A DNA stretch of 64,000 nt from Urophycis tenuis (taxonomy: Eukaryota > Chordata > Actinopteri > Gadiformes > Phycidae). The translations under genes and the position numbers were made by a program. Within the stretch, counting starts at the first letter, position 1, and each line of letters starts with the position of its first letter. Below are positions 1 to 9,900 of the stretch, in pieces. The DNA lies in assembly GCA_036785325.1 (NCBI GenBank), contig JAXIVH010000134.1, positions 201,863-265,862 of the forward strand, read 5' to 3'. Below the pieces are notes generated by a model. That model was given only the letters and a program-made list of their open reading frames with translations. It did no database searches and had not been told where the DNA came from.

Positions 1-790
1 TAGCAATTGAAATCCTTAACTTGTTCTGGTGACTTTCTTACTGTATTAGCAGCAATGAAATGTTTCACCTTTTGACAAATGTATTCTCCAAGTCACTTCG
101 GATAAAAGTGTCTGCTAAATGCCCTAAATGTAAATTAATTACTCTCCAAAGATTTTGAATGTGTTCAATAGTTGCTTATTCAAAACGAGTGCCAGCAACA
201 AGCTGCCAGATTGTAGTAAGTCTATAAAGTCACAGCCATTTCAGTGGGGTTGGCAGAATTTTCAGGGCTGACCATTAGGTTACCTGCAGGGCTTAATTTG
301 AGCCGGAACACGGCGGAACATGTTTCGGCACCTCTGACTTGGAATCCGGAACCTTTTTTATTGGATCCGCCACCACCCGTGTCACTCTGAAAAATGAATG
401 CACCGATGCATGGGTTCATGCAGTTTTGCGCAAGTTTAAAATGTTTCCGTGTAACTTGTCAACTGTGATCAAATACCTTTGATCGTTTCGTCCTCAAACA
501 CGATATTCAAAATCCCAATACACCCCCCCCCACCCCCATGCTGTGGCTTTGTTAGCCCACCCAAAAGTCAGAATATAACCTTAGGATATATATGTTGTAT
601 TTTGTTTTGTTCTATTGCCTCTGACCCCCGCACTGAGTTGCTGGACCCCCCACCCTGTGTTCTGGGACCTCCCACTTTTACAAATTAAGCACAGATTATC
701 TGTGATGCATTGCTGACATGTTACCCTCTGCATAGCTATCATACCTGCCCGTCACCGGTAGCCTAATAATCACAGCCCTGATAAATAGTG
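1..790. other. left flank of the tandem array, no gene seen
   Basis: This stretch has no counterpart at the left side of the other units, so it appears to be flanking DNA outside the array. Around 82-137 it contains a decayed interspersed-repeat tail of the type 'cttcggataaaagtgtctgc', a wording common at the ends of teleost repeats. Short open frames here show no recognisable domain. I see no promoter or exon that I can support. Confidence 0.5.
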
Positions 791-807
791 CCGAATGAAC
801 TGGAAGG

Positions 808-1012
808 GATCGGTTCTCTGCATTTGACCCGTCCTATGGTACATAGGAGCAGTGGGCAGCTGTGGTCAGCACCCGGGGAGCAAGTTGGGGTTCAGTGTCT
901 TCCTCAAGGACACTTCGACATGCGGACAGTTGACACGCGGACTCTAGCGGGTCGTCCACTAACCGTAGGGTCGGCGGTTCGATTCCCTCTTCCAACTGTC
1001 TGCATGCCCCAC
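808..1012. repeat. head-to-head SINE fragments
   Basis: Positions 808-925 read, on the minus strand, as the 3' half of the SINE at 1685-1912 (tgaagtgtcc-like and actgaaccccaacttgc segments). Positions about 936-1005 read on the plus strand as its tRNA-like half (agcgggtcgtcc, ggcggttcgat B-box). The two halves form a small inverted arrangement that leads directly into the minisatellite. The fragments are truncated and not functional genes. Confidence 0.6.
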
Positions 1013-1660
1013 AAGCCCCACTGCTCCTATGTACCATAGGATGGGTCAAATTAACATAGCAGCACCACTGCTCCTATGTACCATAGGATGGGTCAAATGA
1101 ACACAGCAGCCCACTGCTCCTATGTACCATAGGATGGGTCAAATTAACACAGCAGCCGCACTGCTCCTATGTACCATAGGATGGGTCAAATGAACACAGC
1201 AGCCCCACTGCTCCTATGTACCATAGTATGGGTCAAATGAACACAGCAGCCCACTGCTCCTATGTACCATAGGATGGGTCAAATTAACACAGCCCACTGC
1301 TCCTATGTACCATAGGATGGGTCAAATTAACACAGCCCACTGCTCCTATGTACCATAGGATGGGTCAAATGAACACAGCAGCCCCACTGCTCCTATGTAC
1401 CATAGGATGGGTCAAATGAACACAGCAGCCCACTGCTCCTATGTACCATAGGATGGGTCAAATGAACACAGCAGCCCCACTGCTCCTATGTACCATAGGA
1501 TGGGTCAAATGAACACAGCAGCCCCACTGTTCCTATGTACCATAGGATGGGTCAAATGAACACAGCAGCCCCACTGTTCCTATGTACCATAGGATGGGTC
1601 AAATGAACACAGAAGCCCCACTGCTCCTATGTACCATAGGATGGGTCAAATGCAGACAAC
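1013..1660 (+). repeat. about 47-48 bp minisatellite derived from a SINE tail
   Basis: About 13 head-to-tail copies carry the core ctcctatgtaccatagg, then atgggtcaaat and gaacacagcagcc. Copies differ by single changes (attaac/atgaac, gctcc/gttcc). The same wording is the 3' tail of the SINE at 6922-7140, so the array probably arose by tandem expansion of that tail. The core is a near-palindrome (CCTAT...ATAGG). Here the array is long and on the plus strand. At the other unit borders it is mainly on the minus strand. Confidence 0.85.
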
Positions 1661-1684
1661 CAATCCCCTCCACCCCCTTCCCTT

Positions 1685-1912
1685 GGGGCGACGATGGCTC
1701 AGTGGTTAGAGTGGGTGGACAGAGCGGGTCGTCCACCAACTTTAGGGTCGGCAGTTTGATCCCCCTCCTCCAACTGTCCGCATGTTGAAGTGTCCTTGAG
1801 CAAGACACTGAACCCCAACTTGCCCCCCCGGGCTGAACATAGCAGTGACCCAATAGGATGGGTCAAATGCAGAGAACAAATTTCCCCGCTGTGGGATGAA
1901 TAAAGAACTGTG
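1685..1912 (+). mobile_element. tRNA-derived SINE (family A), unit 1
   Basis: The tRNA-like head has an A-box-like 'ggctcagtggttagagtggg' and a B-box-like 'cagtttgatcc'. It is followed by a tRNA-unrelated body (gttgaagtgtccttgagcaa, actgaaccccaacttgcc) and a tail ending in gggatgaataaagaactgtg. It recurs near every unit start and serves as the ruler for the duplication period. It is a retroposon, not a tRNA gene: there is no cloverleaf 3' half. Confidence 0.75.
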
Positions 1913-2510
1913 TTTGTTAGACATACCCCATCTGTGTTGGCACTGGAACTCATTTCCACCATACATCACAACCATCATTCACAAGTATACCGTTTAAAAT
2001 GAAATGACTCCTCTGAATCTGGGTAGTGTCATGGACAATAACTAGGGTTGCCAACCATCCCTTGAAAAAACAGAATCGTCCCGTATTGAGCTGAAAAGGG
2101 ACGCGCTTTGTCCCGTATTACTGTGAGAGTCAAACAATAGTCAGGAAAAATGCCAATGGAAAATGAATAACAGGGCGCTTTATATGAACAATTACGGTAA
2201 AGTTGTTCCCAGGCCCTGTCCTTCCTTATTCAGTTAATTTTGTTATTTTGTATTGAAGTGAATTGCTGGATATTCATTTGTTTTCCATGTGCTCATGTCA
2301 ATCAAAAAAATATGCATCTAATTCAATTCAGGTATGATTCAAACAGTTAAAAAATTGTTTAGCCCACAAAAATAAATAAATAAATAAATTCACCACGTCA
2401 GGAAGGGTGACGGCAATGGGGTCAACCGGACCTGCCAATGAGGTGTCCCTTATTTAACTGACCCTTCTATTACTTTCTATCCAAGATAACCAACCCTTCC
2501 AGTGGTCTAT
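1913..2510. other. AT-rich spacer conserved between units
   Basis: No coding exon is seen. The block (for example gggttgccaaccatcccttg) recurs at about 17513-18165, 31893-32490 and 48271-48925. The position of the homopolymer is unit-specific: AAAT repeats at about 2370-2388 here, long poly-A runs in the other units. Confidence 0.5.
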
Positions 2511-3310
2511 CCAGATGATACTTTACTGTCTGTTGATTCCTCTGTGGCCTCTGAGGCCTACAGAGTCCAGTTGTGTTCAGTTGTACTACTACTTGTGTGC
2601 TACAGTTGTTTATGTAGTACAGAGACAACATGACGTTGGCATCAAATTCAAGATGATGCTACTGGCCTACAAAGCAGTTAATGGAACTGCCCCTACCTAC
2701 CTCCAAACATTAGTGAAACCCCACGCCCCTGCTCGAGCACTCTGCTCAACTACCTCAGCTGGTCCGCTGGTACCTCCATCACTAAAAGAAGAGAAAAGGT
2801 TGCAAGATCACTCTCTCAACTCTTCTCAAGACACTTGACACACTCTTTGACACTCTGATGACCGTGGCAGATAGGAGGATGCTGTCCAGGCTACAGAATA
2901 TCTTGGACAATGCCTCTCACCCTCTCTTTTCCACCCTGGCCCAGCAGAGGAGTACCTTTAGCAGAAGACTGTTCTCACTGAGAATCACCACAGAGCGACA
3001 TAGGAAATCATTCCTGCCCTGTGGTCATCAAACTGTATAATTCGTCATTATCATCTCAGTAATTATTGCATAACTGGTCATTCCTCTTACCTAATCTTAC
3101 ATGCTACATCTTTGTGTATGCTATTTACCTTTATAGTGTATGCCTAGATGTATGTACATTTATGTATTTTTTTGTATATTGTTACATAGGTTTTTATTAT
3201 ATATCTATATATTTTAACACTCTACTATACTTAGAGTGTCTGCCTTTTTTTGTAAGAAATGCAATTTCAATCAGGGATCATTAAAGTATTTCTGTCTGTC
3301 TGTCTGTCTT
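2511..3310 (+). mobile_element. LINE 3'-end remnant, unit 1
   Basis: Translated fragments resemble the C-terminal tails of fish non-LTR reverse transcriptases: 'KMMLLAYKAVNGTAPTYLQ' at about 2650-2710 and 'RMLSRLQNILDNASHPLF' at about 2875-2930. The element ends with 'gggatcattaaagtatttc' followed by (CTGT)n at about 3291-3310, a typical LINE 3' tail. The reading frames are broken and no catalytic RT motif remains. Equivalent remnants lie in each unit. Confidence 0.6.
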
Positions 3311-3314
3311 CTCT

Positions 3315-3560
3315 GTTTTGGCTCCGCAGTGGTGGAAACGAGGTCCCTACCAATGTCAGGACTGTCAGGAGTCACTCCCCATCTTCTGGAAGAGACTCAA
3401 CACCCACTTGTTCAGATGCATACCCTCTATCTATACTTCATCCTTAAAAAAAAAGAAAAGACTTTCCAACTCTTATTGCTGCGCAGTTCTTCATCAACGC
3501 TGTAAAACAGAACTGTGCCTTTTGCTTGCAGCAACAATCATAACTTGATGTACTAAACCA
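3315..3560 (+). mobile_element. second LINE C-terminal fragment (weak)
   Basis: A short open stretch (CQESLPIFWKRLNTHLFRC) resembles the last residues of L2/CR1-like reverse transcriptases, which often read 'F+..LKTHLFR'. It is followed by a poly-A run near 3448. It lies directly after the preceding LINE tail and is too short for firm assignment. Confidence 0.35.
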
Positions 3561-3574
3561 GCCTCTGGTATTGT

Positions 3575-3787
3575 GATTTCAGGGCTGGGTATGACTCAAA
3601 CAGTGGCAAAGGTTCAACATGAATTTCAGAGACACAAGGTGAATAAACATGCACTCTGGAGGTGGTTCATGAAGCATCTGTGGGACAAAGTTGGTAATGA
3701 TGAAATGGTACAGAAGTCATACCTATAGGGTCTGGTTTATCTCACTTACAAGAGATAGTTAAGAGTCAGTTGCGGTGAATTTAACCT
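3575..3787 (+). other. conserved block with a short open frame, unrecognised
   Basis: The block recurs nearly unchanged at 19238-19450, 33563-33775 and 49986-50198. In unit 2 it reads as a 68-residue frame (for example VAKVQHEFQRHKVNEHALW). In units 1, 3 and 4 a one-base loss (cataccttatag to catacctatag) ends it early. I do not recognise the protein. It may be a remnant of the retroelement that also left the LTR-like block next to it. Confidence 0.3.
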
Positions 3788-4200
3788 TGTATGTGTTAGG
3801 AAAAATATTATCTAGCAATGGTACGGTTAGGTTGATCTGACATTCTGAAGAAGGACATAGTGAAGATTGTATTCCTCTTGGCGACTTTAAGTCTGACTCT
3901 CTGGAACTGGGAGACATAACATAACATGATTGAAGGATACACCTACATCATGTCAATTCTGCTTAGTAACATGTAATGTTTATACATTATAAGCCAATCA
4001 GAATGGGACACTCCTGTCATGCTGTTCCAGTTTGAGACTTGTATTTAACACACTGTGTTTCCGGGAGCAGGCAGAATGAACTGAGGAAGATTCACACACG
4101 AATCTCTTGCTTGATGAAATCCTCTGCTTCTCCTCGTACGAGACCAATAAAAAAACTTCAGCTTAAACTATATAGAGTTCCTGACACTTGTTGTTATTCA
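3788..4200 (+). mobile_element. solo-LTR-like element (candidate), unit 1
   Basis: The block begins TGTATGTG and ends TTGTTATTCA. In LTR order it has a CCAAT-type motif (agccaatcag, about 3992), a TATA-like 'gtatttaa' (about 4041), a poly-A signal 'caataaaa' (about 4144) and a short terminal segment. No retroviral coding region is attached. The boundaries are inferred and no target duplication was identified. It could instead be a single-copy regulatory region carried by the duplication. Confidence 0.3.
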
Positions 4201-4812
4201 GCATCAACAACAATCTCCTCACTATCAGTATGGTGTTGTCTAGACCACTCTGCGTGAGCAGAAACCAATAAGTACTGGTGTCAACACGAATCCTGGGTCA
4301 GGTCCAATGAGGAAATAGTGTTAGCTAATACTGTGTGGTCTGATGAGGCAATAGATTAAGTGAATGTACATCGGCAGTTGATCACATGCTTGATCAGAAG
4401 ATAAATCAAGCCCTTGGTGTGAAGAAACATTCTGTGAGATCCACACGATACCCTTGAAGGAGTCTGTGTACCAAGCTGCTGCTGACAGGAAACTCTGCAA
4501 ACCCTCTTGCTGCAGATGTCCAGCTTCTAGTTTGTCTTCTGTGAGAGAGGAAGACAGACTGCAGGTCTGGAGATATTTAATTATATAATAGAAATAAAGA
4601 GGACTTCAATGGAGAAATCAGTTGTTAGTGAATTTTATGTGCTCGCATGGCTCTTGCACTTTGTGGGTTGTATCTTCATTGTTGAATGCACTTTTTGTCA
4701 CTTTGTGACTTTGGACGGAAGTGTCCGCTGAATGAATGTTGTAGCTCTGACTGCGCTGCACACCACCTAGGTGTCTTTACTGGGCTCCACAACATCCCAG
4801 GTTGATGTCCCA
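4201..4812. other. conserved upstream region of gene 1
   Basis: No exon is seen. A decayed repeat tail lies near 4705-4735 (gactttggacggaagtgtcc, then gctgaatgaatg). The block is present in all four units at similar distance from the gene start, so any distal control elements would have been copied with the gene. Confidence 0.4.
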
Positions 4813-4858
4813 CTGATTGGACTCCCAGACTCCCATTGGAGTCCCAGAGTCCAATCAG
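4813..4858. repeat. near-perfect 46-bp hairpin upstream of gene 1
   Basis: Arms CTGATTGGACTC and GAGTCCAATCAG flank a second nested pair (GACTCC/GGAGTC). The hairpin contains ATTGG/CCAAT in opposite orientations. It is unchanged at 20478-20523, 38378-38423 and 51223-51268. Confidence 0.65.
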
Positions 4859-5225
4859 TCTGATTCGGGCCCAGTGAGGCTGCTTCAACCAGCCATCAAC
4901 CACACATACTCCACAAATGTCTTTTGATGTAATGTGAAATCCACTTGAATGTTCATTATGTTTGTGAGGAACCAGAAGACCAAATAAATACTAAAACAGA
5001 TAGTAGAAAACTAATCAAGGAAACATAGCTGCAGTCCAAATAATATAAACATGAATGCTTGAGGTTTAACATAAACCTGGTTTGCTTATGTCAATTATGT
5101 ATTTTAGAATGAATACAAGTTAAACAACATGGCATATCTATGTAATCCTTATACATAACTTGAGCAGCTGTAAGTCAACATCAACTACTGGGAACAACTC
5201 AATGTTTACAATGCCTTTTAGATCA

Positions 5226-5237
<12 letters not shown>

Positions 5238-5271
<34 letters not shown>

Positions 5272-5334
5272 TATGCCATGCCAAACACACACACAACGGT
5301 GTGTGTGTTTGGCATGGCATAATTGTGTGTGTGT
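5238..5334. repeat. CA tract closed into a long hairpin, unit 1
   Basis: A (CA)n tract runs into 'aattatgccatgccaaac', then a short centre near 5296-5299. The exact reverse complement 'gtttggcatggcataatt' and a (TG)n tract follow. Arms are about 35 bp and lie roughly 150-250 bp upstream of the gene 1 start codon. Confidence 0.75.
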
Positions 5335-5427
5335 GCATGCGTGAGTCTGTGATTAAAAGGATGGTGTCTGATATGAGCAGTAGAAACTTATTTCCTGACA
5401 GTGATGGTTCAGATTAACAGCTGTTTT

Positions 5428-5433
5428 TATAAA
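5428..5433 (+). promoter_or_regulatory. TATA box of gene 1
   Basis: TATAAA sits exactly 58 bp upstream of the start codon and at the same spacing in all four copies. That leaves room for a transcription start about 25-30 bp downstream and a very short 5' UTR. An ETS-like core (TTTCCTG) lies about 40 bp upstream near 5391. Both are sequence matches only. Confidence 0.5.
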
Positions 5434-5485
5434 GCAGAGCTGAAGCATGAAAGCAGAAGCAGTGGAAGCTGTCCAGAGAGGAGCC

Positions 5486-6844
5486 ATGGACACCAGCCAC
5501 GAACTGGACTCTGGACTCACTGAGGAACCTGAGGACACGTCTGTGGACAGGAAGGAGACCAGGAGGAGAACATGTGGTAGGAGTTTCAACTACATACATC
5601 TCAAGATTACATGAAGCAAATGTTTTAGTCAAAGTGACCAACCTGATGAACCTGTGAAATGACCTCATAGATGTGTTAGATTTATTATAGGCTAGATTAA
5701 TTCTCTCCTAACATCATGTGTATGTTCCAGACCAAATGACCTCTGATTATGTCTGATTATGTATTATTGATGGGCAGCCGCGGCCTACTGGTTAGGGCTT
5801 TGGACTTGTAACCGGAGGGTTGCCGGTTCGAACCCCGACCAGTACGAACGGCTGAAGTGCCCTTGAGCAAGGCAACCTCACTGCTCCCCGAGCGCCGCTG
5901 TAGCAGGCAGCTCACTGCGTCGGGATCAGTGTGTGCTTCACCTCACTGTGTGATCACTGTGTGCTGAGTGTGTTTCACTAATTCATTGGGATAAATGCAG
6001 AGACCAAATTTCCCTCACGGGATCAAAAGAGTACTTATACTTATATACTTATGACTATTGACATATGGCTACGGACTATTACTAGGTATCTCAAGTAGTC
6101 GTGTTTTTCATGATATACGTTTGTTAATACTATTTATTATTTATTATTAGTGGTAGTTCAGTGTTACATGAGATATAGTAAGTTTATACCTGTAAACTAT
6201 GTTTATGAATGTGCAATATTTTTATTTATTGTGACGTCACGAGAGACGGGCGCTATATTCAGCTCAGATGGGTCCAGCCACAGGCGAGCATGTCTCCATC
6301 TGGTGGCAGAGTGGGGAACGCCACCCCTGCCAACGCGGAATTCTAACGCGCCTGTACCTGATTGGGCCGATTGGCCGTGAGGGCTACAAAAGCCGTCAGG
6401 TACAGGCAGGAGTGAGATCGGGATCGAGGTTGGACTGAAGACGGAGGACCAGTCCACCGGAGAGGTGTTTTGACCCTTTTGTCAACATAGATAAAGTCAC
6501 AATCTTACGATTGGAATGTCCAAACATAAATTCCGCCAATGCGGTCGTCGCTCCAATGCTGGATATGCTCAATCCCAAGTTCCCGCAGGAAAACACCTCT
6601 CCGGTGGACTGGTCCTCCGTCTTCAGTCCGACCTCGATCCCGATCTCACTCCTGCCTGTACCTGACGGCTTTTGTAGCCCTCACGGCCAATCGGCCCAAT
6701 CAGGTACAGGCGCGTTAGAATTCCGCGTTGGCAGGGGTGGCGTTCCCAACTCTGCCACCAGATGGAGACATGCTCGCCTGTGGCTGGACCCATCTGAGCT
6801 GAATGTAGCGCCCGTCTAAGATGCAGCCTCTCGTGACGTCACTG

Positions 6845-6923
<79 letters not shown>

Positions 6924-9900
6924 CAGTAGCTCAGTGGATAGAGTGGGTGGATAGAGCGGGTCGTCAGCTAATCGTAGGGTCGGCGGTTCGATCCCCTCAA
7001 TCCCCCTCCTCCAACTGTCTGCATGTTGAAGTGTCCTTGAGCAACACACTGAACCCCAACTTGCTCCCCGGGCGCTGAACATAGCAGCCCACTGCTGCTA
7101 TGTACCATAGGATGTGTCAAATGAACACAGTTTGTTCCCCTATCTAAAAAGTACTGAGAATGACCAATAAAGACCAAAATGTCCTCTCTCTCTGTACATT
7201 CAAATAATAAGAGAGTAATAACAAGGATACAAGAGAACAGAACGTGTTCTCCTTAAGTATGTTCTAAATTAAAAACTAGAGCTACAGTACCAGTAATGAG
7301 TTATTGAGGTGTTCTCAGTCAAGGTCTTCAGATCTTTCTTAAAGATGGGGAGGGACTCTGTAGACTGTAGGGAGACTGTCTGGACTGTGTATGATATCCT
7401 CACAGTATGAATGTATCTGTGTGTACATTACAGTGTGTGTGTTTGTGTGTGTGTGTGTGTGTCCTGCTCCTGAACAGCTCTAAAGTCCCACAGCATTGCC
7501 ACTCTGAGCTTCGGACTGCTGTGTATTCTCATCATCTCCCTGCGCCTCAGTGAGTCTAAATCATATCATCCTCAATATAATGACCATAATAATAACAACA
7601 GTAGAGATAAAATATATGATGACAATGATAATAGTCATTTCATCATATCCTGTTTCCTTTCAGTGTGGATGGGCTTTGTGTTTGATTGGCTGTGGGTTTT
7701 GTTTAGAGATGATGTTGTTCTGTTTTGGAGCTGATTTCTTCTGTTCTCCTCTGTGCTCTTCTATACTTAGTGACACCTTGTACGGAGTCGAGAGAGCGCT
7801 TAATGGGTGAAGTTGGTGAGTGTTTTAGAAAGGTCTTCAAAGTAAAACTCAATCAATCATGTTATGGAACTTTATTTCAAACATCCTTTCTGATTCTGTG
7901 ATTTATGTTTGAACATCCCCTCTTCCTTCTAACTTAACATTTTATATTGTCAGCGTAACCGAGCACAGACCGTGTTGAACTTCTAACCAAATAAAATAAA
8001 TAAAGGATGTCCCCCCTATGGCAGCATGGTGGTACTGAAGGTGTTGTTAGCCTCCTCCTCCAGCAGGGGGAGCAGTAGAGTCAATAGAGCCTGTCATCCT
8101 CTGAAAGTGCTTGTTTTTGCCCTTGACCCTCTCACTGTATATTCCATCGATATGGAAAGGATCCCTAAAGATGAATATTGCTTCTTACTTTGCCTTTTGC
8201 TTTGTATTGTGTCGAAATCTAACTAAAATATAATTGTTGCAGGATATTTCTTTATCGTGATTACAATCTCAACTCTCCTTCCCCCATCTTTGAGATAACA
8301 GTAAACTGGGCCTTCATTAATCCAACAAAACAAACTCTCTGCTCTCCAGCTCTCAGTCTGCTTTCCAGCGTTCTCTTCCTGCAACAACTCAACTCGACTC
8401 TCAGTGAGTGAGACTTTGTGGGACACAATAACAAACAGTGTAGGGGTTTACTACACTACAACTTCAACTACAAGGTTATGGTTCTATTGTTCTCTACTAG
8501 GTTTGTATTGTTCTCTACTAGGTTTGTATTGTTCTCTATTACACAAGCTCATGTTTCTATTGTTCTCTACTAGGATTCTATTGTTCTTTACTACACAAGG
8601 TCATGTTTCTATAATTGTTCTCTACTAGGATACTATTGTTCTCTACTACACAAGGTCTTGTTTCTATGGTTCTCTACTACACAAGGTCATGTTTCTATGG
8701 TTCTCTACTACACAAGGTCATAATTCTATCGTTCTCTACTACACAAGATAAGATAAGATAAGATAAGATATTCCTTTATTAATCCCTCTTAGGATAAATT
8801 CACAGTGACCAGCAGTACAGGGGATAGATGTGCAGTAAGAGCCTGGCTAAAGTCAATACACAATAAACAATAATTTAGATTAAATATGAGCTCTTAAGTC
8901 AGGTCGGTGACGAGTGAGAACCTGTATGCATACTAGTGTCCTTGATAGCTGTTTATGGTGCAAAATGCAAAGTAGATAGATAGTGCAAATATGCGGAAAG
9001 TGCAAGGTGCAAGATGTGCAAATTTATACAGGTATTCCAGGTACAACATATGAATAGACCTGGAATAACAACGGCTAGGACACAGTCCAAGGTGTGTGGT
9101 GTGGTGTATGTGAATGTGAAGTTCAGTCCATTTGTCTGGTGGTGTTGGAGCTTCCTGAGCCTGATGGTTGGTGGGATGAAGGAGCGCCCAAGCACTTTGA
9201 GGCACTTGGCTGAGTGAGCATGTGGCTGAACGTGTTCCTGAGTAGCTTCAGTTGCTTCAGTTCGGCATAGTGAGGCTGAGAGGGTAGTTCCGGGTCGCCA
9301 GCAGTTTTCCCCTCGTCCTCCTCACTGTCGCCGCCTCCACACAGTCCAGCTTCATCCCCACTGCAGAGCTCGCCTTCCTCCCCGGCTTGTACAGCTTCCT
9401 GGCACCACCGCTCCCAATGCTTCCTCCCCAGCACACGGCAGTGAAGAAAGTGACACTGGCCACTGCAGGCTGGTAGACCATCCGTAGCAGCCTGGTGCAC
9501 GCAATGAAAGATGACAGATGGACAGTGGTTATCAATGAGATGAACAGACATAAGATTAAAATGGCTAGAAAACAGTCTGGGGTGTGTGGTGTGGTATACA
9601 AATCCATTATCTGGTGGTGCTGGCGCTTCCGAGACGTTGGGAGCGGGTGGTTGAGGTATTGTAGAGCCTGATAGCCGATGGGATGAAAGAGCCCCCCAAG
9701 TGCTTTGAAGCACGTGGCTGAGTGAGCCTATGGCTGAATGTGCTCCTGAGTTGCCTCAGCTCGGCGTAGAGAGGGTGAGAGGGGTTGTCCAGGATCGCCT
9801 GCAGCTTTCCCCTCATCCTCCTCTCTGTCACCGCCTCCACACAGTCCAGCTTCATCCCCACCACGGAGCTCGCCCTCCTCACCAGCTTGTTCAGCTTACT

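Noticed and set aside
222..1049. Small frames in the left flank as genes
   Set aside because: They have no domain, no splice context and no conservation in other units, and the right half consists of SINE fragments.
1013..1660. Regular repeats that superficially resemble a CRISPR array
   Set aside because: There are no unique spacers, the repeats are head-to-tail, the unit is a SINE tail and the genome is eukaryotic.
5773..5850. tRNA-like A and B boxes (also 1685, 6922 and counterparts)
   Set aside because: They are followed by SINE bodies and lack a complete cloverleaf, so they are retroposons and not tRNA genes.
7640..7740. Alternative exon after the 'tttcctttcag' acceptor in intron 2
   Set aside because: In the required phase it reaches a stop within about 25 codons in all copies. 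The exon at 7771 keeps the frame.
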